Below, in pieces: positions 1-7,410 of a stretch of 49,177 nt of DNA. The notes below the pieces were generated by a model that was not told the DNA's origin, did no database searches, and worked only from the letters and a program-made list of their open reading frames with translations. How positions within the stretch are numbered: the first letter of the stretch is position 1; each line of letters opens with the position of its first letter. The stretch is from Chloroflexota bacterium (GTDB lineage: Bacteria; Chloroflexota; Anaerolineae; Aggregatilineales; Phototrophicaceae): NCBI GenBank assembly GCA_026708115.1, contig JAPOVL010000055.1, positions 1 to 49,177 of the forward strand. Reading direction: 5' to 3'. The position numbers and the translations under genes were made by a program.

Positions 1-207
1 ATTATCTGATGACTGAGCCTATGTAACTTCTCCTTATCACATCATATTTTGAAACCACATTTTGAAGCGATTGCCCTGATCCAGAAGTAGAGGCCGGTTC
101 AGGCGGGGACGCTGTGTACTACGGCGATCCGGTCCTCAATAGTTACAGCAGATGGGATTGCCAGACGGGGGCACATGCCAATATGCACCGGAACTTCATG
201 CGCCGCA

Positions 208-1197
208 TCAGGGGCGCAGGAGCACCTTGCCGGTCAGGCCGCGGCTGAAGAGGTCGAAAGCGGTATCGGCTTGGCTCAGCGGGAACTGATGCGTGATTAA
301 CTTGCCGATTTTGAGCCCGTTTCGATAGAGCGCGAGCATTGGCTGGAAGTCGTGGAAGTGATAGTACCAGCAGCCGATGGCGGTGATATCGCGCCGATTG
401 AAATCCCGGCTGGGCGCGAGGACTTCCTGGTTCAGCTCGCCGTTGAAGACGACTGTGCCGCCCTTGCGGGCCGCCAGGAAGGCGTCGGCGACGGCTTCGG
501 CGCGTCCGGCGCACATGATCGCGAGATCGACGCCGTTGCCGTCGGTCAGATGCCGGACTCGTTCAATGAGGGTCTGATCGGACTTGATGAGGACATCTGC
601 GCCGAGTTGCTGTGCCAGGTTCAAGCGATAGTCGACGATATCGACGCCGATGACGCGGCGGCCGATGTGGGACTGGAGCATGACGTTGCCCAGGCCGATG
701 GGTCCCAGGCCGATGACGGCGACGGTTTGGATGGCGGGATCTTGTGTGCGCTTGTAAGTGTGATAGGGCACGCCCATGCCGTCGCCGGTGAGCAGGGCGG
801 CGTCTTCCCAGGGCAGGTCGTCGGGCAGGATGTTGCAGGCGCGGGCGGGGATGGCAAACTGCTGGGCGTGCATCTGGCTATAGATGGTGTTGTGGTCGCA
901 CCAGGTGAAGCGGCCGGCGCGGCAGTGGCTGCAGTCGCCACAGCCCGCGACCGCGCTGACGCCGACGCGCTGTCCGTTTTTCAGGTTGCTGACGCCGTCT
1001 CCCAGAGCGGCGACTGTGCCGACGGCTTCGTGACCGCTGTTGCCGCCGGCGACGCCGTCGCCGCGGTAGCGATACATTTCGCTGCCGCAGATGGCCGATG
1101 CCGCCGTTTGTATGATCACATGACCGGCTTGCGGCTGGGGCGGCTGCACATCAAGCAGGCGCAGGGTTGAATTGCCGGTCATTTCGAGTGTCTTCAC
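208..1197 (-). CDS. Zinc-binding alcohol dehydrogenase (MDR family)
   Basis: A 329-residue medium-chain dehydrogenase that should oxidise an alcohol or polyol with NAD(P). The GroES-like half carries the catalytic zinc cysteine in AICGSE and the GHE motif; the structural zinc loop GCGDCSHCRAGRFTWC keeps all four cysteines. The Rossmann glycine motif is GLGPIGLGN. An upstream in-frame extension to 1404 exists, but the GTG at 1197 is preceded by AAGGAGTGG at good spacing and gives the family's usual N-terminus. It is the last gene of a run kbl-tdh-dehydrogenase on the minus strand, 46 bases after tdh. The exact substrate cannot be read from the sequence; the position suggests a small aldehyde or deoxysugar-derived product, by inference. 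Confidence 0.88.
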   Translation of the reverse strand: MKTLEMTGNSTLRLLDVQPPQPQAGHVIIQTAASAICGSEMYRYRGDGVAGGNSGHEAVGTVAALGDGVSNLKNGQRVGVSAVAGCGDCSHCRAGRFTWCDHNTIYSQMHAQQFAIPARACNILPDDLPWEDAALLTGDGMGVPYHTYKRTQDPAIQTVAVIGLGPIGLGNVMLQSHIGRRVIGVDIVDYRLNLAQQLGADVLIKSDQTLIERVRHLTDGNGVDLAIMCAGRAEAVADAFLAARKGGTVVFNGELNQEVLAPSRDFNRRDITAIGCWYYHFHDFQPMLALYRNGLKIGKLITHQFPLSQADTAFDLFSRGLTGKVLLRP

Positions 1198-1243
1198 GTT
1201 TCCACTCCTTGATCGCGGACTTTCGTTTTGTTTGGCAGGGGCA

Positions 1244-2278
1244 TCAGTCGAAGGCTTCCCAGTCGAGGATGACCTTGCCCGATTGCCCGGCGCGCATGAC
1301 GGAGAATCCCTGTTCGAAGTCGCTGGCGGGATAGCGATGCGTGATGATGGGCGACAGGTCCAGGCCTTCCTCAATGATTGCCAGCATTTTGTACCAGGTA
1401 TCAAACATCTCGCGTCCGTAGATGGCTTTGATGGTCAGGGCTTTGAAAATGATTTTGGACCAATGCACGTCGGTGCGCCCTGGCGGTATGCCAACCATGC
1501 CGATGAGGCCGCCCATGATCATGGTGTCGACGATTTGCTCGAAGGCATCGGGGCTGCCGCTCATTTCCAGCCCGATATCAAAGCCTTCGCGCATCCCGAG
1601 TTCCGACATGACATCGCGCAGGTCTTCTTCCAGCACGTTAACGGTCCGTACATCGGCGACCTTTTGCGCTAGCGCCAAGCGATAGGGATTGATATCGGTG
1701 AGGACAACATGGCGGGCCTTGGCGAAGCGCGCGACAGCGGCTGCCATAGTGCCGATGGGGCCGGCGCCTGTGATCAGCACATCCTCGCCGATGACATCGA
1801 AGGAAAGGATGCTGTGAACGGCATTGCCCAAGGGATCGAGAATGGCGCCGATTTCCAGGGGAAGATCATCGGGCAGGGGAATGACGTTAAAGGCGGGGAT
1901 GACCAGGTATTCGGCAAAAGCGCCAGGACGATTGACGCCGACGCCACGGGTATCGGGGTCCAGGTGAAAGCGCCCAGCGCGGACGTTGCGGCTGCGCCGG
2001 CCGATGATATGGCCCTCGCCGCTCACGCGCTGGCCGATGCGCAAGCGATCGACGTTTTCGCCCAGGGCGTCGATCACGCCGCTGAATTCGTGCCCGATGG
2101 TCATCGGCACGCGGACGGTTTGTCGCGCCCATTCGTCCCATTCGTAGATGTGGACATCGGTGCCACAGATGGACGTGCGCAAGACGCGAATGCGCACGTC
2201 GTCGGGTCCGACTTCGGGCGCGGGAATCTCTTGCAGCCAAATGCCGGGTTCGGCTTTTGCTTTGACAAGCGCTTTCAC
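1244..2278 (-). CDS. tdh: L-threonine 3-dehydrogenase
   Basis: Oxidises L-threonine to 2-amino-3-ketobutyrate with NAD+. The 344 residues align along their length with the Escherichia coli enzyme as I recall it, including SICGTDVHIYEWDEW, GHEFSG, VGVNRPGAFAEYLVIPAFN, GAGPIGTMAAA and YGREMFDTWYKM. Catalytic zinc residues C38, H63 and E64 are present. Oddly, the structural zinc loop around residues 90-107 has no cysteine: the four ligand positions are G93, S96, V99 and D107. The start is GTG with GAGGAG upstream. It lies 40 bases downstream of kbl, which cleaves its product, so the pair is a threonine-to-glycine pathway. The other two zinc dehydrogenases in the window keep their structural cysteines. 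Confidence 0.93.
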   Translation of the reverse strand: MKALVKAKAEPGIWLQEIPAPEVGPDDVRIRVLRTSICGTDVHIYEWDEWARQTVRVPMTIGHEFSGVIDALGENVDRLRIGQRVSGEGHIIGRRSRNVRAGRFHLDPDTRGVGVNRPGAFAEYLVIPAFNVIPLPDDLPLEIGAILDPLGNAVHSILSFDVIGEDVLITGAGPIGTMAAAVARFAKARHVVLTDINPYRLALAQKVADVRTVNVLEEDLRDVMSELGMREGFDIGLEMSGSPDAFEQIVDTMIMGGLIGMVGIPPGRTDVHWSKIIFKALTIKAIYGREMFDTWYKMLAIIEEGLDLSPIITHRYPASDFEQGFSVMRAGQSGKVILDWEAFD

Positions 2279-2318
2279 GGGGCTCCTCTCCTGGATGCGG
2301 CGAACGGCAGCGTACCCG

Positions 2319-3518
2319 CTATTTGATCACCCTTAGCTCGCGACCGGCCTGCGTGAACGCGGCGATCGCACGATCCAATTGCCCGGTCGACAATGCGGCG
2401 GACATTTGTACGCGGATGCGGGCTTGGTCCCTCGGCACCACCGGATAGAAAAAACCGGTGACGAAAATGCCCAACTCGTACAAGCGATTGGCGAAGTCCT
2501 GCGCCAGTTGCGCCTCGTCCAGCATGACGGGAATGATGGGGTGCTCGCCATCGAGCAAGCGGAAACCAGCTTCACTCAAGCCCGTGCGGAAGTGACGCGC
2601 GTGCCCGCGCAGCGCATCGCGCAGCTCATCGCCGGCGCGCGCGAGCTGAAGCGCTTTGATGGCGCCGCCAACCAGCATCGGCGGCAGCGCATTGGAGAAG
2701 AGGTAGGGGCGGGATCGCTGGCGCAGCATGTCGATCACCGGCTGGGCGGCCGCCACGAATCCGCCGGCTGCGCCGCCCAGGCTTTTGCCCAGGGTGCCGG
2801 TGATGATATCGGCGCGCGAGTTGAAATGCGCGGCGGTACCTCGGCCTTGCGGACCGAGGATGCCAGTGGCATGACAGTCATCCAGCAGCAGCAGCGCATC
2901 GTATTTATCGGCAAGCCGGCGCAGTTCCGGGATGTTGGCGATGGTCCCGTCCATCGAGAAGACGCCGTCCGTTGCGATGACGATAGCGCGCGGCGAAGCG
3001 GCCGCCGCTTCGTCAAGTTTCGCTTCGAGGTCTGTCATGTTGTTGTTGGCGTAGCGATAGCGCTGGGCCTTGCACAGTCGAATGCCGTCAATGATCGATG
3101 CGTGATTGAGCGAGTCGGACAGGATGGCGTCTTCCACCGCTAGCAGGGGTTCGAAGACGCCCCCGTTGGCGTCGAATGCAGCGGCGTACAAGATGGCATC
3201 GTCCATTCCCAGAAAATCGGCCAGGTCTTGTTCAAGTTGTCGGTGCAAGTCGAGCGTGCCGCAGATAAAGCGGACGGAAGCCATGCCGTATCCGTAGGCG
3301 TCCATGGCCGTTTTGGCCGCGGCTATGATATCGGGATGGTCCGCCAGGCCGAGGTAATTGTTGGCGCACAAGTTGATGAAAGGCTGATTTGTGCCGTTAA
3401 GGTCGACCCGGATTTGGCCGGATTGGGGCGAGGTAATGGGTCGCTCGCGTTTGTACAAGCCGTCATTTTCAAGCGACGCGAGTTCGGCGCGCAATCGGCG
3501 GTATGTGCGTTCAGACAT
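2319..3518 (-). CDS. kbl: 2-amino-3-ketobutyrate CoA ligase (glycine C-acetyltransferase)
   Basis: PLP enzyme of the alpha-oxoamine synthase family that splits 2-amino-3-ketobutyrate with CoA into glycine and acetyl-CoA. The protein has 399 residues, the usual length. Visible family motifs are NNYLGLADHP near the N-terminus, FDANGGVFEPLL, the cofactor aspartate region LLLDDCHATGILG, and the PLP lysine in GTLGKSLGGAAGG. The C-terminal half carries the expected PVVPRDQARIRVQMSA. The ATG is preceded by AGGA at eight bases. It sits directly upstream of tdh in the same direction, the classical kbl-tdh order. A -10-like TATAAT lies on the minus strand at 3548-3553, so the kbl-tdh unit may have its own promoter. 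Confidence 0.95.
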   Translation of the reverse strand: MSERTYRRLRAELASLENDGLYKRERPITSPQSGQIRVDLNGTNQPFINLCANNYLGLADHPDIIAAAKTAMDAYGYGMASVRFICGTLDLHRQLEQDLADFLGMDDAILYAAAFDANGGVFEPLLAVEDAILSDSLNHASIIDGIRLCKAQRYRYANNNMTDLEAKLDEAAAASPRAIVIATDGVFSMDGTIANIPELRRLADKYDALLLLDDCHATGILGPQGRGTAAHFNSRADIITGTLGKSLGGAAGGFVAAAQPVIDMLRQRSRPYLFSNALPPMLVGGAIKALQLARAGDELRDALRGHARHFRTGLSEAGFRLLDGEHPIIPVMLDEAQLAQDFANRLYELGIFVTGFFYPVVPRDQARIRVQMSAALSTGQLDRAIAAFTQAGRELRVIK

Positions 3519-3547
3519 GGGCAGCGTCCTGTCGCCTGTTTAACACC

Positions 3548-3553
3548 ATTATA
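3548..3553 (-). promoter_or_regulatory. Candidate -10 box upstream of kbl
   Basis: A perfect TATAAT on the minus strand 30 bases upstream of the kbl start codon. No convincing -35 hexamer is seen at 16-18 bases, so this is a partial promoter match only. Confidence 0.35.
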
Positions 3554-3677
3554 CGACCACTCGACAATAGCGGAGCGCTTGCCCTGGCGCGAAAAGCTGA
3601 TTAGGACAGGGCGGCTCCTGCATTGCGATAGCCGATCTGTCTATGGGTGCTGTCTGGTGGACACCGCTTAGCGGGTA

Positions 3678-4058
3678 TTATGCTGCTGGATAGGCGATGG
3701 TCGTGATCAAGCTCTCGATTTTTCCGCCGCTGGCATACATGCGCGAATACTGCACGGTGATCGGCACATCGCTGCGGATGCGGAGTCCGTAGGGCACATC
3801 AAAGGGAATCTGATATCCGGCGATTTGTTCGGGTTTGTCGAGGCGGATATGCGGGCAGCGTTTGGCGGGTACCGTGACCTCGATCCCCTCGACGGCGTCA
3901 CGATCTTCAAAGTAGAAATCGAATATGAGGTTGGCATCGTCAACGGTGGTATTGAGCACGCAGATGGATTCGTGGTTCTTGTTGATGGGGTCATCGTCCG
4001 CCGGCGCCGCCAGGTAGGCATCGGGGATGAGCCAAGTCAATGCGCCATGTGTGGGCAT
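3678..4058 (-). CDS. ASRT-family (sensory rhodopsin transducer-like) small-molecule-binding protein
   Basis: A 126-residue single-domain protein that matches the Anabaena sensory rhodopsin transducer family (PF07100). Seen here are W-x-IPDAYLA near the N-terminus, HESICVLNTTVDDANL, FYFEDRD, TVPAKRCPHIRLD, VPITVQYSRM and the terminal LITTIAYPA, all in the family order. The family is a compact beta sandwich proposed to bind small ligands, possibly sugars; only the cyanobacterial founder works with rhodopsin. There is no membrane segment or rhodopsin gene nearby. It has a strong GGAGGAG ribosome site and lies 42 bases after the class II aldolase in the same direction, so it belongs with the deoxysugar genes. 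A sugar-sensing or sugar-handling role is inferred from this context only. Confidence 0.82.
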   Translation of the reverse strand: MPTHGALTWLIPDAYLAAPADDDPINKNHESICVLNTTVDDANLIFDFYFEDRDAVEGIEVTVPAKRCPHIRLDKPEQIAGYQIPFDVPYGLRIRSDVPITVQYSRMYASGGKIESLITTIAYPAA

Positions 4059-4100
4059 GGGTTCTCCTCCATAGGATGTCGGTGAATCGTAGCGGATATT

Positions 4101-4868
4101 CTAGTGGGTCTTGCTGTCTTCGACAAACAGTTGCCGCCGATAAATCTCGTCCGGCCGTTTGTACAGATGCTGGACTTCCTCGTCCGGTAGATGGATGGCT
4201 TTGCCAAGCTGAAGCGCTCCGGCGAAGATCTTCGCCGCCTTGACCGCCATCGCGGTGATATTCAGGATTTCGCTTGGCGAATCGCCCAGGGCAATCATGC
4301 CGTGGTTTTGCAAGAGGATGAGTTTGGGCGCTTCGCCGACCCGCTGAAGGAATCGCCGCAGATGGTGGCGCATGATCAGCGCCAGCGGCAGACCGGGATC
4401 GGCATAGGGCGCCAGCAGCGATTGGGGACCGCAGAGCACCACTTCATCGGGGAAGCGGCGCTGACGCGCGAAAGCGGCGGCGTGTTCCGTGCACAAGACC
4501 TGATTGATCGCGGTAGGGTGGGTATGACCGATGTATTTGACGCCGCATTCATGCAGCAGCATGGCGTGGAAGCTGACCTCGATTGACGGGCTGCGCGCGC
4601 TGTTCTGATCAAGGCGCGCCGCCTCCGTGATTGACTTTTGCTCGCTCAAGGTACTCGGCGGATGATCGAGCAGCCCCAGGATCGGTTCCAGATAGACGCT
4701 GACGAAGCCATCGGCGTCGATATTGCGCATCTGCTGTCCGCTGGCTTTGACGGCGAAGGACTCGGCGTTGAGCCGCATGGAAGTATTGCCTTCGCCGATG
4801 ACGACGTAGTCGTTTTGCGGATCGCCGAGTATGCGGGTCATTTCGACAAGGCTGTCGAGCGCATTCAT
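4101..4868 (-). CDS. Class II aldolase (rhamnulose/fuculose-1-phosphate aldolase-like)
   Basis: A 255-residue class II aldolase/adducin-fold protein. Zinc ligands are recognisable in GHTHPTA and QNHGMIALG, and the phosphate-binding region in GEGNTSMR with ASGQQM. Enzymes of this family cleave a ketose 1-phosphate to dihydroxyacetone phosphate and an aldehyde (lactaldehyde for rhamnulose or fuculose). The gene is the next one after the rhamnose-type ABC genes and the kinase in the same orientation, so it probably performs the aldol cleavage of that pathway. It is longer than typical fuculose phosphate aldolases and resembles the aldolase half of longer rhamnulose phosphate aldolases. Sugar specificity is inferred. 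The start ATG has GAAAGG upstream. Confidence 0.85.
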   Translation of the reverse strand: MNALDSLVEMTRILGDPQNDYVVIGEGNTSMRLNAESFAVKASGQQMRNIDADGFVSVYLEPILGLLDHPPSTLSEQKSITEAARLDQNSARSPSIEVSFHAMLLHECGVKYIGHTHPTAINQVLCTEHAAAFARQRRFPDEVVLCGPQSLLAPYADPGLPLALIMRHHLRRFLQRVGEAPKLILLQNHGMIALGDSPSEILNITAMAVKAAKIFAGALQLGKAIHLPDEEVQHLYKRPDEIYRRQLFVEDSKTH

Positions 4869-4879
4869 AGCGTGCCTTT

Positions 4880-4925
4880 CACCCCCATCCCCCGACCCCT
4901 TCCCCCATCAAGAGGGAAGGGGAGC
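4880..4925. repeat. Palindromic intergenic repeat, copy 1
   Basis: C-rich element with a perfect 9-bp stem (4896-4904 pairing with 4914-4922, loop of nine). A related element occurs inverted at 23071-23112: both share a CCCCCATCC block, then CCCTTCCCCCA, then an A/G-rich arm ending in AAGGGG. It fills part of the aldolase-binding protein gap. Confidence 0.6.
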
Positions 4926-4953
4926 AAACATAAACGAGTCAGTGGCGTAGGGC

Positions 4954-5006
4954 AGTCCCTCCCTCATATTGGGGTCGCGTAGACACAGACCCGCCGGGGA
5001 GGGACT
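4954..5006. repeat. Nested hairpin intergenic repeat
   Basis: A perfect 10-bp outer stem (4954-4963 with 4997-5006) encloses a 5-bp inner stem GGGTC/GACCC (4972-4976 with 4988-4992) and the segment GTCGCGTAGACACAGACC. The same GGTCGCGTAGAC...ACACAGACC signature recurs at 34643-34684. It lies directly after the rhaS stop codon on the minus strand, so it could stabilise the rhaS message end; no U tract follows on that strand. Confidence 0.6.
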
Positions 5007-5017
5007 TTTGGTGGGAG

Positions 5018-6169
5018 TTAGAAATCGAAGTCGTTGATGTTGTCCGCCGTGAAGGTGAAGGGCGGGCCAAGCAAGACTTCGCTGCCATTGACGACCACGA
5101 GATCGCCCAGGCGCCCGGCCGAGACCGACGCATCGCCGGGCTGGAACTCGCCATCGACGACCGCGCGCATGACGTAAACCGCGGCATAACCCAGATCGAC
5201 CGGGTTCCACAGAATCACATCGCGGACGCAGCCGCTGTTGACATAAGGCTTCATGCCATTGGGCGTGGCCAAACCAACGACCGCGACGTCTTCACAGACG
5301 CCTGCCTGCTGAACCGCGTCAGCGCCGTTGGGCGTGGCGACCGAGGTCATGGCAAAGATGCCATCGAGGTCTTCGCCGTACTTGTTGATCAGGGTCTGCG
5401 CCTGCTGGAAGCTCAAGACAGCGTCTTCCTGGGCCTCGAGGGTCTCCAGCCAGGTCAGATCGGGATAGCACTCGGAAGCGTAAGCCCACATTTCGGCGAT
5501 CCAGCGCGCTTGATTGGGCGTGGTGAAGGTCGAGGTGACGATGCCGAAGGAAGCTTCTGCGCCCATCTGGTCGGCGAGGCTGTCCACCAGGGCCTTGGCG
5601 ATGCCATTAAACTCGGCTTGATTGACGAACCATTCGCGGGCGTCCGGCTCGCTATTGGCGTCATAACCGACGACATGGATGCCGGCTTCCAGGGCCTTGC
5701 GCAAGACCGGCGCGATGGCGACCGGGTCGTTGGCGGCGAAGAGGATGCCGTCGACGCCTGCCGTAATGTAGCTATCGATGACCTGGATCTGGTCGTCGAT
5801 ATTGGCTTCGGTCGGCGCGTCGGTGGTGACGGAGACGTTGCCCAGTTCTTCGGCGGCTTGCTGTTGACCCAGGGTGGTCGCGGCGAAGTAGCCGATGCCG
5901 ACCAGTTTGGGCACGTCAACCAGCGTGATATCCATGCCGGCCATGTCATCGCCCATAGCCACCATGCCGCCGTCGTATTCCATCATCTCCATGTCTTCTT
6001 CCATGTCTTCGCCCTCGTCCATCATCTCGTCGCCCATGCCACAGGCGAGCGGATTGACAGCGAGGTCGTCGGCGCCGTCCCAGCGTTCATGCCCGTCAGC
6101 GCTTAGCGGCGTGCCCGCCAGCGCTAGCAAAAGCGCCAGTATAAGCGTAATTGCAAATGTCCTTTTCAT
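5018..6169 (-). CDS. rhaS: Rhamnose-type ABC transporter substrate-binding protein
   Basis: A 383-residue periplasmic-binding-protein-like (type 1) sugar-binding component. A signal peptide covers about residues 1-25 (LILALLLALAGTPLSA) with no lipobox cysteine. Residues 45-80 are a Met/Asp/Glu-rich low-complexity linker, unusual for the family. The ligand-binding body starts near PKLVGIGYFAATT and contains GVDGILFAANDP, HVVGYDANSEPDAREWFVNQ and AVVGLATPNGMKPYV, typical of the RhaS/autoinducer-2 binding protein group. The ATG has GGAG at eight bases. It lies downstream of two permeases and an ATPase and upstream of the aldolase. The symbol is based on family resemblance and the nearby kinase; the real ligand may be another deoxysugar. 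Confidence 0.85.
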   Translation of the reverse strand: MKRTFAITLILALLLALAGTPLSADGHERWDGADDLAVNPLACGMGDEMMDEGEDMEEDMEMMEYDGGMVAMGDDMAGMDITLVDVPKLVGIGYFAATTLGQQQAAEELGNVSVTTDAPTEANIDDQIQVIDSYITAGVDGILFAANDPVAIAPVLRKALEAGIHVVGYDANSEPDAREWFVNQAEFNGIAKALVDSLADQMGAEASFGIVTSTFTTPNQARWIAEMWAYASECYPDLTWLETLEAQEDAVLSFQQAQTLINKYGEDLDGIFAMTSVATPNGADAVQQAGVCEDVAVVGLATPNGMKPYVNSGCVRDVILWNPVDLGYAAVYVMRAVVDGEFQPGDASVSAGRLGDLVVVNGSEVLLGPPFTFTADNINDFDF

Positions 6170-6404
6170 GAGTTTGACTCCAGATACTAGATGGATAGAC
6201 GAAGCTGATTATGCCTTGCCAGTTTGTGTCGATGCGCCTCCTTTCTTTTGCTTTCCACGCTACTGTCCGGTGGTTTGCGCAGGGGTCAGCCAGTGACCGG
6301 CTCGCGGGTCGGATTTCCATAAATGGGCGATCCAGCGGGTCGTCCCGACCATTGTCATTATGGGAAGGGTTGACCTGACTGCGGTGGCTGTCCCATACAC
6401 TTGA

Positions 6405-7397
6405 TTAATTCTCACTTCGCCGACTTTGAATGAAGTTATTCACTAGTATAGCAAAAATGAGCACGCTGCCGATCACGACTATTGTCGCATCGCTTGTCAC
6501 GCCTGACAGCGTCAAGCCATTCTTGAGCAGTTGGATCAAAACCACGCCGACGATTGTGCCCGGAATGGAACCGGTGCCGCCGAAGATGCTGGTGCCGCCG
6601 AGCACGACCGCCGCGATCACATCCAGCTCGATGCCCGTTCCCATATCCGAGCGCGTCGTGCTCACCCGGGAGACGAAAATGTAACCCGCTACCCCCGACA
6701 TGAAACCAGAAAAGGTGTAGATAAAGAGCAAATAGCGGTTGACCGTCAGCCCGCTGAAGCGCGCGCCGGTTTCATTGTTGCCGATGGCATAGAGGGCGCG
6801 TCCCAAGCGCGTTCGCGCCAGGATGATGCCGAAGATGACGACGGCGATGATGAGCAGCCAGAGTTGCGTCGGGATGCCCAGGAACTCGCCTTGCCCTAGT
6901 TGGAAGAACCATTCCGGGTAGCCGCGCGCCGAGCGCGCCTCGCTGATGCCTTCCGCCAGGCCGCGGTATAGCGCCAGCGTGGCCAGCGTCATGATCAAGG
7001 GCGGCACGCCGACGCGCACAATGAACAGGCCGTTGACGAAGCCAGCGATTGTGCCGCTGAGAATGCCGGTGATGATGGCCAGCTCTAGGGGGAAGCCCAG
7101 CTCTTGCCAGGTCCAGCCCAATACGATGGCGGTGAGACCGAGGATAGAACCAACTGAGAGATCAATGCCGCCGGTGATGATGATATAGGTCATGGGTATG
7201 GCGATTAAACCGACCTCGGTCATGAAGCGGCCCTGCTGCAAGAGGTTGTCCACGGTGAGGAATTTGTCGGTGCGCGTCGCCAGGAAGAGCACGGAGACCA
7301 ACATGATGACGAAGAGTACGCCTTCCTGGCTTATCAGCAGGTGGTGCAGCTTTTCACCGAGAGTTGGATTCCGCGGTGGGCTGGTCTTTGATTTCAC
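6405..7397 (-). CDS. ABC transporter permease, rhamnose/ribose type
   Basis: A 330-residue integral membrane permease of the RbsC/RhaP-RhaQ family (BPD_transp_2). Hydrophobic segments run through the whole protein; conserved family stretches include MTYIIITGGIDLSVGS, the cytoplasmic coupling region YAIGNNETGARFSGL and VLGGTSIFGG. It starts 13 bases after the end of the upstream permease. The start is uncertain by one codon: a TTG at 7400 is seven bases after GGAG, and a GTG at 7397 is ten; I chose GTG. With the neighbouring permease it should form the translocation pore for the substrate delivered by the binding protein encoded 235 bases downstream. Confidence 0.9.
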   Translation of the reverse strand: MKSKTSPPRNPTLGEKLHHLLISQEGVLFVIMLVSVLFLATRTDKFLTVDNLLQQGRFMTEVGLIAIPMTYIIITGGIDLSVGSILGLTAIVLGWTWQELGFPLELAIITGILSGTIAGFVNGLFIVRVGVPPLIMTLATLALYRGLAEGISEARSARGYPEWFFQLGQGEFLGIPTQLWLLIIAVVIFGIILARTRLGRALYAIGNNETGARFSGLTVNRYLLFIYTFSGFMSGVAGYIFVSRVSTTRSDMGTGIELDVIAAVVLGGTSIFGGTGSIPGTIVGVVLIQLLKNGLTLSGVTSDATIVVIGSVLIFAILVNNFIQSRRSEN

Positions 7398-7410
7398 CAA
7401 ATCTGCGCTC

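Noticed and set aside
352..1170. A 272-codon plus-strand frame opposite the first dehydrogenase
   Set aside because: Composition is Ala/Asp/Gly-rich and there is no ribosome site or family similarity; the minus-strand gene carries zinc and NAD motifs.
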